Shown: one piece after another, positions 22,146 to 33,881 of the stretch
Numbering within the stretch: position 1 is the stretch's first letter
Layout: every line of letters starts with the position of its first letter
Assembly: GCA_037501455.1 (NCBI GenBank)
Contig: CM074858.1
Span: 80,636,501-80,700,500 of the forward strand
Source: Lantana camara
Lineage: Eukaryota > Streptophyta > Magnoliopsida > Lamiales > Verbenaceae
Length of the DNA stretch: 64,000 nt
Direction: 5' to 3'
Translations under genes and position numbers: made by a program
Notes under the pieces: generated by a model
What the model was told of the DNA's origin: nothing
Database searches by the model: none
What the model saw: the letters and a program-made list of their open reading frames with translations, nothing else

Positions 22146-23192
22146 TGTTGAGTGTGAATTTTGCATGGATTAAAGCGTGAAGTGGAGTATATTTTTATGC
22201 CGTTTGATGCGTTTATGTGTTTATTTTGCTCCATTTAGGTGTTTTAGGAGTTGGAGTTAAGAAATGGTGGAACGAGGTGAATTCACATATTTTTGGAGGA
22301 AAAAGGAGTAACTCTCGTTACCCCTTGGAAGTACAAAGTGGTTAACCCCCGTTAACAGACACAGGAGTAGCACTTTTGGCGTATAGTTACCCCTAGGCAG
22401 AGAAAAAGTGGTAACGCCCGTTACAACTTATAAAAACGTAAACACAATTTCATGCAAGTAACAGGAGTTAAAGTAAATTGTGCATGGAATGGTAAAGCCC
22501 GTTACCTAGGCGGCGAGGCTGAATTTTGGGCAGCTATTTAAGTGCATTTTGGAGTCTTTTTGTGGGGATCTCTCTGTTCGTGACCTAGCTTGGGGAGGAG
22601 ATACAGAGCTTTTAATAGAGATGTTCAGAGAATTTCGAGAAGACGAAAGGATCGAGTTCTTAAATAATTTTAGTTTACAATTTTAATTATCTCTTTAATC
22701 ATCAAACTATTTCCTTTGAGTTTGGTTTTCATTAGTCTTTATGTTAGATTCATTTTTCCAGAATTCTTGAATGCTTAGAGTTTGGTTCTTGAGATTTTGT
22801 TACCGTCTGATGAACATGAATTTCTTTAATGCAATTTATTTTAGTTTTATGAGTTTTGCTTTAGTTATGAGATGCTAAACCCCTAGGGCTAGGGGGGTGA
22901 TGATAATTGCATGATAAGTGTTTGATACGATGCTTGAATGACTTGTGTCAATTCTTAGTGTGAAAACTGATTCGAATTGAATTGCGAAGGTTTGATCACC
23001 CTTAGCAACATCTAGGACTACCGGAGAATCGAAAGGTTAATGGTAATTGAGATGGTTTTCATAACTAGTAGGTTGTAGGAATGCAAAGAGATTTGGTTCT
23101 GATCTATACAACAGTAAATCTTATTCAATGCCAAGCCGCTAGAATAGGAATTACACTAGTCTTGGTCTGATTGGTTTAATTAATACATTGAT
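22146..23192 (+). repeat. 3' LTR of outer Athila, left part
   Basis: Matches 2759-3830 and is interrupted by the LARD array at the TSD TTGAT (23188-23192). It contains the palindrome cluster at 22306-22506 and a TATA candidate at 22429-22436. Compared with the 5' LTR, about 20 bp are missing near 22385 and one palindrome centre reads AAAGCC instead of ACGCCC. Confidence 0.88.
23188..23192. repeat. Target-site duplication TTGAT (partner at 40443-40447)
   Basis: TTGAT flanks the whole three-LTR array. The uninterrupted 5' LTR of the Athila has a single TTGAT at the equivalent site near 3828, which confirms one integration. Confidence 0.95.
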
Positions 23193-23869
23193 TGTGATGC
23201 CCCGTTTTCTCGAAGGGCGTCCTGACGATATTAACAAGTAAGTCTCTACACTTGTGTGTGTTTAATTTAAGAGTTCTTGGATTATGTGATTTAATGTAAA
23301 TCCAATTTAATATGTGATCATTCGGATTATTCTAAAATTAATGGTTAAGTTGATTTTAAATCCATCATGCTACTTAACTTGTTTAATTTCGGTTTACTTG
23401 AATTCCTTGAGATTAATTATCAATCATGTGTTTACGAAGTGTCGTTAAATTGTACGAAAGGTTTCTAAAATTAAATTGAATTAAACTCTAATTGGTAAAT
23501 ATCTCTCTTTCATTTTAATTTATAAAATTTATGCGGAGCTTGAATGTTTAGTCGTAACTTTACCGATTTTATTTACGATTATTCGTACGCGATATTTCTC
23601 TTTGCTACGAGATAAGGATACCCGGTTGTATATAGCTTGTGCACAAGACATATTTCTCCCAAATCCCCTTTTTCTCTCTCTCTCTTCTCTCTCTCCCTTC
23701 CCACTCTCTCTCCCGAGGTCACTATGCGCGGCTTCGGTTACGAGCCCATAACTCGATCGTTTCTCGATGGAATTCAACAAACGAATAGTCCATTTCGATT
23801 ATCTCGGCGAGACGTACACAAGAGTACCAATTTCATGGCCTAACGACGAACGGTAGAGGAGTTATCGCC

Positions 23870-24730
23870 GGATTTCAGTAGCAGCGGCGAAGGTGTCAGA
23901 CCACCGCCACTTCACCGGCCGTTCGCGGCGGTTTCCGACCACCTCCTTGAAGCACGCGCCTCGGAACCAGAAAGTAGACCCCCCGGTGCTTCGGTTGACA
24001 TCGATAGTGCGGCCATCGGGGCCGCGATGGCGCCGCACGGGCTGCCTGAAGCTCGCGACGACGGTGCGAGTTCCTGTATCGGCGCGATTCCGCCGCTTCC
24101 GGTGGCGTTTTTCGACGGGGCTTGATGGTTTCCAATGTTTTTCGACCCCCTGAGTTCATTTGCGGCATCAATTTCACCAGATTTTTGTCGTAGGTGGTGG
24201 CTCCGGCGACGTGGACGGCGGCAGAAACTTCGGCAGTTTGGCGAGAACTAGTAGCCTTGGGACCTTCACGAAAGTTGTTCGGAACGACGAGAACTAGTAG
24301 CCTTTGATCACGCGACTCCAGATTCGGCGGTTTGGCGGCGGATCACGGCTGTGCAGCGGCGGTGCAATGGCGGGACTAGCTCCGGGGATTTTCTCCGGCA
24401 ACCACCTTAGGGCTTTCGAAGAGCTCGTCACGGGTAAGACAATGCCTTTTACGGATCGCATTTTGGTTCACCGGTTTGGAAGTAATTTGAGTTTGAAGAT
24501 TTTAGGGTTTTCGTGTTCTTAGATCTGAAATTGGAGGAGATTAACTTGGAATTTCCAGAAATTGATCGAGGATTCGGAATGGGCATGAAGACTTCATTCA
24601 GGACTGATTTTTTGGGATTTTTCCGGCGACCTTCGGCGGCGGCCCGTCGGCGGTCCGACCAAATTCCGGCAGCTACAGTGGGGGCCTTCCGGCGACGTAT
24701 GGTCAGAATGTTCTTCTCGACGCGGTGAGT
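23870..24730. other. C+G-rich, CpG-dense segment of LARD LTR 1
   Basis: About 850 bp rich in CGG/CCG and CpG inside an otherwise A+T-rich LTR. Counterparts are about 30400-31280 (LTR 2) and 36940-37830 (LTR 3). ORFs through it differ in frame between the three copies, so it is not supported as coding. It could be a regulatory CpG-dense region. Confidence 0.6.
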
Positions 24731-26711
24731 CCAACGCCGCTTTCCGTTCGTTAATCGGACACTCGATCTATTTATTACGAATTATTTTGCGTAATTGTGA
24801 TTATTTGAGTTAATTGTTTTAAGTGCAAATAAATTGGTTATTGTTGGTTTGTTGATCGAGATGTATTTCAATCGTATACGAAAACATGTATTGAATGGAT
24901 TGTGATACGCATGAATGTTTCGATTTACAATTTCAATCCCGATGTGATGAATTTACGTTATTTGTTAAGTACAAAGGGGTGTTAGTGTAATATTTAGAAA
25001 CTAATCTTTTATGTGACTAAATGAACTTGAATGATATTTTAGAAAAACGAATATGTTGTGATTTCTCTATGTGAATTTGAGACGTTCTCAATGTTGTGTT
25101 TTTTGTAAATTGTGTTTCAAATATAAAATTGAGATACATGAAAGATGCTTGAACAACTTGAGACTTGATGCATGATAGGAGTTAGAATTGTAATATCTTG
25201 ATTTACTCTTACTACTCGAAAATGGTATATTATGAATTAAGATAAATTGATAATTGTCATGTTTGTAAGTAATTAATTCCTAGTTGAATAATTGTATAAA
25301 CACCTTAAACGAACAATTATGCTTAGTAATCAACTAAGGGGATGTATGTGTGATAATTCTAAACTTTTATAAATGACTTAGGGGATGTAAGTGTAATATT
25401 TATGAAACTATGAATATGACTTGAGCTTGTGTACCAAACATGTTGTGAAGTTGTAAAGTATGATCTTAAGTTAATTAAATGCACTCTTTATTTGTATCAA
25501 GCATGCCATCTACGTACAACAACTTTGTATGTTTATATGACCAAGTTGCTCTTACTTATGCACTTTACAACTCGACATGAACTTGATGCTTAATTCTAAC
25601 ATTATAATTGAACCTTGTGGCATTGGATGATTTAATATGTATTTTGTTAATACATTGACTTCCTAAATTGATCTTGCATCTTTGGATATGGAATTGCGTG
25701 TTGGTTGCTTGTAAATATGACCTTGTTGAGCATTGATATGCCTTAAATGACCACGACACCTTATCCAAGCACAACATGAACACTTATGCATAACCACGAT
25801 CATGTTGAGCAACGCCGTGCGTCTTGTTTGGTTCATATAGAGTCTAAGTCCGGGCTTCTGTATGTCTTGTCACAGAGTTTGGTGGTGCCGGTGGGCCCGA
25901 GGTTTAGAGTGTTTGGCCCTTCACACTCTCAGACTCTACTTTCACGAGGTGAGGTTTAGGATTTTGTATAGTTACGTGACCTATGGCCTTTACATGTTGA
26001 TTTCTACCTTTGCATGCGAGTATACTCTATTATAGATATGTATGTGCTGAATATGATATGGTGATGATCTTGTGTGAGTCCTGCATGGATGGAGGTCATG
26101 AGGCTTAAAGTTCCATCGTGTAGGAAGGGTGTAAATATAAAACCAGTTTTGAAGCATATGTAAGCTATTTTGGAAAAACAGTTGTGTTGTGATTATGTTG
26201 CGAGTTGGCCATGAAATATTGGCATCTATATGTATGTATGTATCTGGATCCGATGATCTATGGGTAAGGAGCCCCCGGGACGGTTAGGACCGTCGGGGAT
26301 ATACCTGTGCGTAGTTTCATTCGAGATATCATTGCGCGACTCAGGGAGATAGGGGACGCGTGATATCTTGAGCCTTCGGTGTACAGCCGGGGAGGACTCT
26401 TGTGGGTTCACTACCCCTTGAGTGTATGTCTGTTACGGATGGTTTGGGGACGGTACATCTCCTCCATCATTGGTGTGACGGTTGGATTGATTTTGTATTT
26501 TATGTTTTGATATGTTCTGAGGAGTAAAGGTTGGAAGCTCGTACTCGCCGAGCATGTGATCTGTTCTGTCTAGGAATCATGAATCAAGATAGAGTTTCTG
26601 AAATGTTTTTTAAATCTTATATAACGATCTTTTGGGTACTTTTGGAAATGTTTCGGTATGCAACACCTATCTCCGGTTCATGAGTCCACCCTTCTGATAC
26701 GTGCTATGCCC

Positions 26712-26762
26712 TATATATATACAGTGGGTGTGCGTTAGCCCCCTCACTCAGTCAGTTGACTG
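26712..26762 (+). promoter_or_regulatory. TATA box and hairpin of LARD LTR 1
   Basis: TATATATATA (26712-26721), then GCCCCCTCACT, then the 6-bp hairpin CAGTCAGTTGACTG (26749-26762), followed by a T-rich stretch, GCAGGT and GAGCTAGGCG. Confidence 0.6.
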
Positions 26763-27346
26763 ACACCTCATTTTATCTTTTAGTTGCAGGTTTCTTTTGG
26801 CTTGAGCTAGGCGAAAATGAGTCTTCTGAGTGACACTTTTCGGTTTAGTTGGTGTTAAGATGCATTTGTCACATACTCTATTTATTTTATGTATTCTTAT
26901 TTCGCTTTTGGAGATTATGTTTTATGCTCTACTTAGACTTAAACCCGTGTGGGGTTAGTATGCTAGCATTTGGATGTAATTAGCTATTCTGCTGATACTT
27001 ATATTGGTTTATTACGTTGCGATGATTTGAGATTCGGGACTAGGTATCTATGCTAATTAAACCCGTCACCTGTTTTGTATGCTGATATTCGGGACTAGGT
27101 ATCTATGCTAGTTGAACCGTCACTTATTTTGTACGTTGATTTAATTGCTTCCGCTATCTGATGATAATTGTTTAAATTGCTTTCGCGCTATGAGTCTGTC
27201 GAGTTAGATCCGCCTAGCCTAGTGTGTGAGTTGGTCTCCCGTTAGCTTTGATTTGGATTCGGGCATGGACTTTCCATTTCGTGACCGGGTCTGGGTCTTA
27301 GTGCGGGGGATGTGGCATCCTCCGTTTGGGGTGTTACATCCTTAAG

Positions 27347-27358
27347 TGGTATCAGAGC
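27347..27358 (+). promoter_or_regulatory. Primer-binding site, initiator-Met type (copy 1)
   Basis: TGGTATCAGAGC lies 8 nt after LTR 1 and is complementary to the 3' end of plant initiator-Met tRNA. Copy 2 is at 33890-33901. Confidence 0.88.
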
Positions 27359-29074
27359 TCTAGGTTGCAAAACCGAGCTCTTGAGTCGTGTTGAGTCTGT
27401 CTAGGTCGTACGACATAGGAATAACTGCGCATTGCATTTGTTTGACTTGATACTTTGACCCTTCGGCATGAATTGTTTCGTGATTATATGATTGTGTGCA
27501 CATTATGACTTTGATTATGCAACATCTTATTTTGCGTGCTTTATAAATTACAACTAATCGTAGCATTTACGTGATATACTTGTTACATTTCATTTGCATC
27601 CTAATTCGCATGCATCGAACTTAGTGTTTAAATTTCAGGGTGCCCTATGAGTCAACACTGAGATTTCCCTCCGTCAACACTACCTATTGGTACTACAACG
27701 AAAACACACCATAATTCGAAAATGAAATGATTCTTTACCAAGATAAATGTTCATGAAAAGCTTCAGAGTTGAAGGAATGAGAATTGCTATATTGACTTAC
27801 TATCTTAAAGTCAATTGAAAGATGAAGTTTGACGAATTTTAACCTTGATGATTCGTTTATTTAGAAGTAGTCACCTTGTTGAGGAAATGAGTCAATGGAG
27901 GAGACTCTGATCAAGTAGAACCGTTTTGAAGGATTTTGATGAGCTTTCGCCTTGATGATTCGTTTATTTGGGAGTAGTCACCTTGTTGATGGAAACGAGT
28001 TAATGTAGGAGAATCCGATCAAATAAGATCCGATCAAGTTCAAGGGATGTGGATAGGTAACCATGTTACTTAAGCAACGAGCTATAAACCATCGGTGAGT
28101 GTTGAAGGTTTTGGTGCCGTTTAGAGTTAACAAATTACAAGAGAAGATTGGTTGTTAGCTCTTTGGGTGTTTCTTCAAGATGAGATAGAAGACACTGTTG
28201 AGGTGGGAATAGAACACTTAGATGCCGAAAGACTTTATCCAAGTTTCAGGATCATATACCATGGATTGCTTTGGGAAGTGCTTAGCACCACGATCATCCA
28301 ACGAAACTCTGAGGTAAATATCTAATTGACAACGAATCATGGACAAATCCTTGAAGATGAACAGACTAAGATTTAACATAAAAATGAGAAATTCTTGGGA
28401 GAAACTGAGGATGATTCTAGTTGAGCAAGGATTACGGTCTAGTAAGGGGTTTGGTGATAAACGAGCTATGCTGAGTTACCACTCTATGAAAAGGCTTAAG
28501 ACAAAGAGGTTCAGTTGACGAGGGTTGCATCATTGTCGGCTTAATCAACTCCTACTGCTTCATCTTGACTTTCTTGTCAAGATTTTTACACTTTGGTTAA
28601 CGGTACGCCAAGCATTCACGGCATTTGCATACATGCATCATTTAAATACTCTTACCTTGTTTTGCTTGATGTGGGTGATGACTATTGTTGTTTTAATTGT
28701 GATAACTTGGATACCCGATCTAGTATTTGTAACCTGAAATTTGTACTTGTTATGAACCGTTGCTGAAATGAATAAGTTATGTACTTATGAGAACTATTTA
28801 TGACTATGTGATTTAAAACTCTCTTGATTGCTCACTAACTTCTCATATAACATACATACATCCTGTAACCCTGTTTTATAGGGATTCCATCGCGATATCC
28901 CCCTTGAGTTGAGGTATGAGCGTAGAATCTATACTCAAGGGACACCGATATCAGTTGTATAAGGTACACCAAACATGCATCGCATACTTTTCGTCAAGTG
29001 TTACTATGATGTGTGTATGTATGAATAACTAATCAGTGGATTTATGTGTAAGAGAGACCTTAGGTTCCCTGTTG

Positions 29075-29412
29075 GAGAGATGTAGGATTCTCTCTATTTA
29101 TGTGGTAGAAAGATGTTGGAATCTTTCTAAGTTTTGTACGCGAGAGATGTTGGATTCTCTTGTACTTAGATATTCGGAGATGCTAGATTCTCTTGAATCT
29201 AGGAGTTTGAGGAATGCTGGATTTTCTCAAACTAGAATGTTGGCAGATGTTGGAATCTGTCCGTCTTAGGTTGAGAGACGGGGTTCTCTCAATTATGTGC
29301 TTGAGAGACGGGGTTCTCTCTTTTATATGTGCTCGAGAGACGGGGTTCTCTCTCTTGTAGGTGCTGAGGGACGGGGCTCTCTCACTTAAGTGTTGAGAGA
29401 TGGGATTCTCTC
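29075..29412 (+). repeat. Array of about ten short hairpins with varying stems (copy 1)
   Basis: Hairpins at 29075-29094, 29106-29129, 29136-29165, about 29174-29198, 29204-29233, 29242-29262, 29271-29292, 29303-29320, 29335-29352, 29366-29383 and 29395-29412. Stems differ yet stay complementary: TAGAAAGAT/ATCTTTCTA, AGTTTGAGGAA/TTTCTCAAACT, CAGAT/ATCTG, TTGAGAGA/TCTCTCAA. Loops are of two kinds, TGTTGGAT-like in the first half and CGGGGT-like in the second. Confidence 0.85.
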
Positions 29413-29725
29413 TTGTTTGTGGTGGTTGCGTTACGCGTTGATTTGACTACGGGTTGCAAATGGCGAGTATGAGACGACATCGAGGTTGGGTGCAGTTGCA
29501 GCTATCCGATCATGGGAATGACCGATCGAGTTCCAACAACTAACAAATCAAGTATCCGCACGGACCTCGACGATAACAAGACATCCTAAAGGAGGTTCAG
29601 TGTAGATGACAGGAGTAAGCCCCACCATTAAGGCTATGATCTTACGCGAGTTCGGGAGAAGGGTTAGAACACTATAACTCGAGGATCTATATTTTAGCAG
29701 TGGAACCTGGGGACCAGGTTCTCTT

Positions 29726-29738
29726 AAGGGGGGAAGGT
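29726..29738 (+). promoter_or_regulatory. LARD polypurine tract (copy 1)
   Basis: AAGGGGGGAAGGT abuts LTR 2. With its flank, CTTAAGGGGGGAAGGTTGT nearly equals the chromovirus PPT and LTR start at 60782-60800 read on the minus strand. Confidence 0.85.
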
Positions 29739-32700
29739 TGTGACGCCCCGTTTTCTCGAAGGGCGTCCTGATTATATTAACAAGTAAGTCTCTACACTTG
29801 TGTGTGTTTAATTTAAGAGTTCTTGAATTATGTGATTTAATGTAAATCCAATTTAATATGTGATAATTCGGATTATTCTAAAATTAATGGTTAAGTTGAT
29901 TTTAAATCCATCATGTTACTTAACTTGTTTAATTTCGGTTTACTTGAATTCCTTGAGATTAATTATCAATCATGTGTTTACGAAGTGATGTTAAATTGTA
30001 CGAAAGGTTTCTAAAATTAAATTGAATTAAACGCTAATTGGTAAATCTCTCTCTTTCATTTTAATTTATAAAATTTATGCGGAGCTTGAATGTTTAGTCG
30101 TAACTTTACCGATTTTATTTACGATTAATCGTACGCGATATTTCTCTTTGCTACGCGATAAGGATACCCGGTTGTATATAGCTTGTGCACAAGACACATT
30201 TCTCCCAAATCCCCTTTTTCTCTCTTTCTCTTCTCTCTCCCCACCCACTCTCTCTCCCGCGGTCACTATGCGCGGCTTCGGTTACGAGCCCATAACTCGA
30301 TCGTTAGTCGACGGAATTCAACAAACGAATAGTCCATTTCGATTATCTCGGCGAGACGTACATAAGAGTACCAATTTCACGGCCTAATGACGAACGGTGG
30401 CGGAGTTATCGCCGGATTTCAGTAGCAGCGGCGGAGGTGTCAGACCACCGCCACTTCGCCGGCCGTTCGCGGCGGTTTCCGGCCCCCTCCTTGAAGCACG
30501 CACCTCGGACCCAGAAAGTAGAACCCCCGGCGCTTCGGTTGATGTCAGTGGCACGGCCATCGGGGCCCCGATGGCGCCGTACGCGCCGCTTGAAGCTCGC
30601 GGCGGCGACGCGAGTTCCTGTAGCGGTACGATTCCGCCGCTTCCGGTGGCGTTTTTCGATGGGGCTTGATGGTTTCCAAGGTTTTTCGACCCCCTGAGTT
30701 CATTTGCGGCATCAATTTCACAAGATTTTGGCCGTAGGTGGTGGTTCGGCGACGTGGGCAGCGGCAGAAACTTCGGCGGCCAACGGGACCCTTTTCTGGT
30801 GATCTTTTGGCCTCGGGACCTTCACGAAAGTTGTTCGGAACGACGAGAACTAGTAGCCTTTGATCACGCGACTCCAGATTCGGCGGTTTGGCAGCGGATC
30901 GCGGCTGTGCAGCGGCGGCGCAATGGCGGGACTAGCTCCGGGGATTTTCTCCGGCAACCACCTTAGAGCTTTCGAAGAGCTCGTCACGGGTAAGACACTG
31001 CCTTTTACGGATCGCATTTTGGTTCACCGGTTTGGAAGTAATTTGAGTTTGAAGATTTTAGGGTTTTCGTGTTCTTAGATCTGAAATTGGAGGAGATTAA
31101 CTTGGAATTTCCAGAAATTGATCGAGGATTCGGAATGGGCACGAAGACTTCATTTAGGACTGATTTTTTGGGATTTTTTCGGCGGCCCGGCGGCGGTCCG
31201 ACCAAATTCCGGCAGCTACAGTGGGGGCCTTCCGGCGACGTATGGTCAGAATGTTCTTCTCGACGCAGTGAGTCCAACGCCGTTTTCCGTTCGTTAATCA
31301 GACACTCGATCTATTTATTACGAATTATTTTGCGTAATTGTGATTATTTGAGTTAATTGTTTTAAGTGCAAATAAATTGGTTATTGTTGGTTTGTTGATC
31401 GAGATGTATTTCAATCGTATACGAAAACATGTATTGAATGGATTGTGATACGCATGAATGTTTCGATTTACAATTTCAATCCCGATGTAATGAATTTACG
31501 TTATTTGTTAAGTACAAAGGGGTGTTAGTGTAATATTTAGAAACTAATCTTTTATGTGACTAAATGAACTTGAATGATATTTTAGAAGAACGAATATGTT
31601 GTGATTTCTCTATGTGAATTTGAGACGTTCTCAATGTTGTGTTTTTTGTAAATTGTGTTTCAAATATAAAATTGAGATACATGAAAGATGCTTGAACAAC
31701 TTGAGACTTGATGCATGATAGGAGTTAGAATTGTAATATCTTGATTTACTCTTACTACTCGAAAATGGTATATTATGAATTAAGATAAATTGATAATTGT
31801 CATGTTTGTAAGTAATTAATTCCTAGTTGAATAATTGTATAAACACCTTAAACGAACAATTATGCTTAGTAATCAACTAAGGGGATGTATGTGTGATAAT
31901 TCTAAACTTTTATAAATGACTTAGGGGATGTAAGTGTAATATTTATGAAACTATGAATGTGACTTGAACTTGTGTACCAAACATGTTGTGAAGTTGTAAA
32001 GTTTGATTTTAAGTGAATTAAATGCACTATTTATTTGTATCAAGCATGCCATCTACGTACAACAACTTTGTATGTTTATATGACCAAGTTGCTCTTACTT
32101 ATGCACTTTACAACTCGACATGAACTTGATGCTTAATTCTAACATTATAATTGAACCCTGTGACATTGGATGATTTAATATGCATTTTGTGAATACATTG
32201 ACTTCCTAAATTGATCTTGCATCTTTGGATATGGAATTGCGTGTTGGTTGCTTGTAAATATGACCTTGTTGAGCATTGATATGCGTTAAATGACCACGAC
32301 ACCTTATCCAAACACAACATGAACACTTATGTATAACCACGATTATGTTGAGCAACGTCGTGCGTCTTGTTTGGTTCATATAGAGTCTAAGTCAGGGCTT
32401 CTGTATGTCTTGTCACAGAGTTTGGTGGTGCCGGTGGGCCCGAGGTTTAGAGTGTTTGGCCCTTCACACTCTCAGACTCTACTTTCACGAGGTGAGGTTT
32501 AGGATTTTGTATAGTTAAGTGACCTATGGCCTTTACATGTTGATTTCTACCTTTGCATACTAGTATACTCTATTATAGGTATGTATGTGTTGAATATGAT
32601 ATGTTGATGATCTTGTGTGAGTCCTGCTTGGATGGAGGTCATGAGGGTTAAAGTTCCATCGCATAGGAAGGGTGTAAATATAAAACCAGTTTTGAAGCAT

Positions 32701-33881
32701 ATGTAAGCTATTTTGGAAAAACAGTTGTGTTGTGATTATGTAGCGAGTTGGCCATGAAATATTAGCATCTGTATGTATGTATGTATCTGGATCCGATAAG
32801 CTATGGGTAAGGAGCCCCCGGGACGGTTAGGGCCGTCGGGGATATACCTGTGCGTAGTTCCATTTGAGATATCATTGCGCGACTCAGGGAGATAGGGGAG
32901 GCGTGATGTCTTGAGCCTTCGGTGTACAGCCGGGGAGGACTCTTGTGGGTTCACTACCCCTTGAGGGTATGTTTGTTACGGATGGTTTGGGGACGGTACA
33001 TCTCCTCCATCATTGGTGTGACGGTTGGATTGATTTTTTATTTTATGTTTTGATATGGTCTGAGGAGTAAAGGTTGGAAGCTCGTACTCGCCGAGCATGT
33101 GATCTGTTCTGTCTAGGAATCATGAATCAAGATAGAGTTTCTGAAATGTTTTCTAAATCTTATATAACTATCTTTTGGGTACTTTTGGAAATGTTTTGGT
33201 ATGCAACATCTATCTCCGGTTCATGAGTCCACCCTTCTGATACGTGCTATGCTCTATATATATACAGTGGGTGTGCGTTAGCCCCCTCACTCAATCAGTT
33301 GACTGACACCTTATTTTATCTTTTAGTTGCAGGTTTCTTTTGGCTTGAGCTAGGCGGAAATGAGTCTTCTGAGTCACACTTGTCGGTTTAGTTGGTGTTA
33401 AGATGCATTTGTCACATACTCTATTTATGTTATGTATTCTTATTTCGCTTTTGGAGATTATGTTTTATGCTCTACTTAGACTTAAACCCGTGTGGGGTTA
33501 GTATGCTAGTATTTGGATGTAATTAGCTATTCTGCTGATACTTATATTGGTTTATTACGTTGCGATGATTTGAGATTCAGGACTAGGTATCTATTCTAGT
33601 TAAACCCGTCACCTGTTATGTATGCTGATATTTGGGACTAGGTATCTATGCTAGTTGAACCGTCACTTATTTTGTATGTTGATTTAATTGCTTCCGCTAT
33701 CTGATGATAATTGTTTAAATTGCTTTCGCGCTATGAGTCTGTCGAGTTAGATCCGCCTAGCCTAGTGTGTGAGTTGGTCTCCCGTTAGCTTTGATTTGGA
33801 TTCGGGCATGGACTTTCCATTTCGTGACCGGGTCTGGGTCTTAGTGCGGGGGATGTGGCATCCTCCATTTGGGGTGTTACA
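29739..33881 (+). repeat. LARD LTR 2 (middle, shared)
   Basis: 4143 bp, TGTGACGCCCCG...GTGTTACA. It serves as 3' LTR of the first unit and 5' LTR of the second. Most of its length shares variants with LTR 3 against LTR 1, while several sites in the last 330 bp match LTR 1 against LTR 3. A short deletion near 31184 removes about 15 bp of the C+G-rich part. Confidence 0.92.
33255..33305 (+). promoter_or_regulatory. TATA box and hairpin of LARD LTR 2
   Basis: TATATATATA at 33255-33264; hairpin position 33292-33305 reads CAATCAGTTGACTG, so one stem pair is lost relative to LTR 1. Confidence 0.5.

Larger units (their letters stand above)
23193..27338 (+). repeat. LARD LTR 1
   Basis: TGTGATGCCCCG...GGGGTGTTACA. 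It differs from LTRs 2 and 3 by a rearranged, shorter stretch near 24190-24300 and by scattered substitutions. It contains a C+G-rich segment (about 23870-24730), a long A+T-rich part, a GTAT microsatellite near 26228-26243 and a promoter-like core at 26712-26762. Confidence 0.92.
27339..29738 (+). other. LARD internal region 1 (noncoding)
   Basis: Begins with a spacer and primer site (27347-27358) and ends in a PPT (29726-29738). Stops are frequent in all frames. A 70-codon hydrophobic frame near 28525 starts at TTG and survives in copy 2 only because the copies are near-identical. The main structured element is the hairpin array at 29075-29412. Confidence 0.8.

Noticed and set aside
27347..27358. 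tRNA-like match TGGTATCAGAGC considered as part of a tRNA gene
   Set aside because: Only 12 bases match, antisense to the tRNA 3' end and placed just inside an LTR; this is a primer-binding site.
28525..28737. 70-residue hydrophobic frame repeated at 35069-35281 in the LARD interior
   Set aside because: It starts at TTG, not ATG, and the two copies are near-identical along their whole length, so conservation is not informative.
29075..29412. Repeats with regular spacing considered as a CRISPR array
   Set aside because: Repeat units vary, spacers are short and related, and this is plant retrotransposon sequence. The palindrome clusters were rejected as CRISPR for the same reasons.
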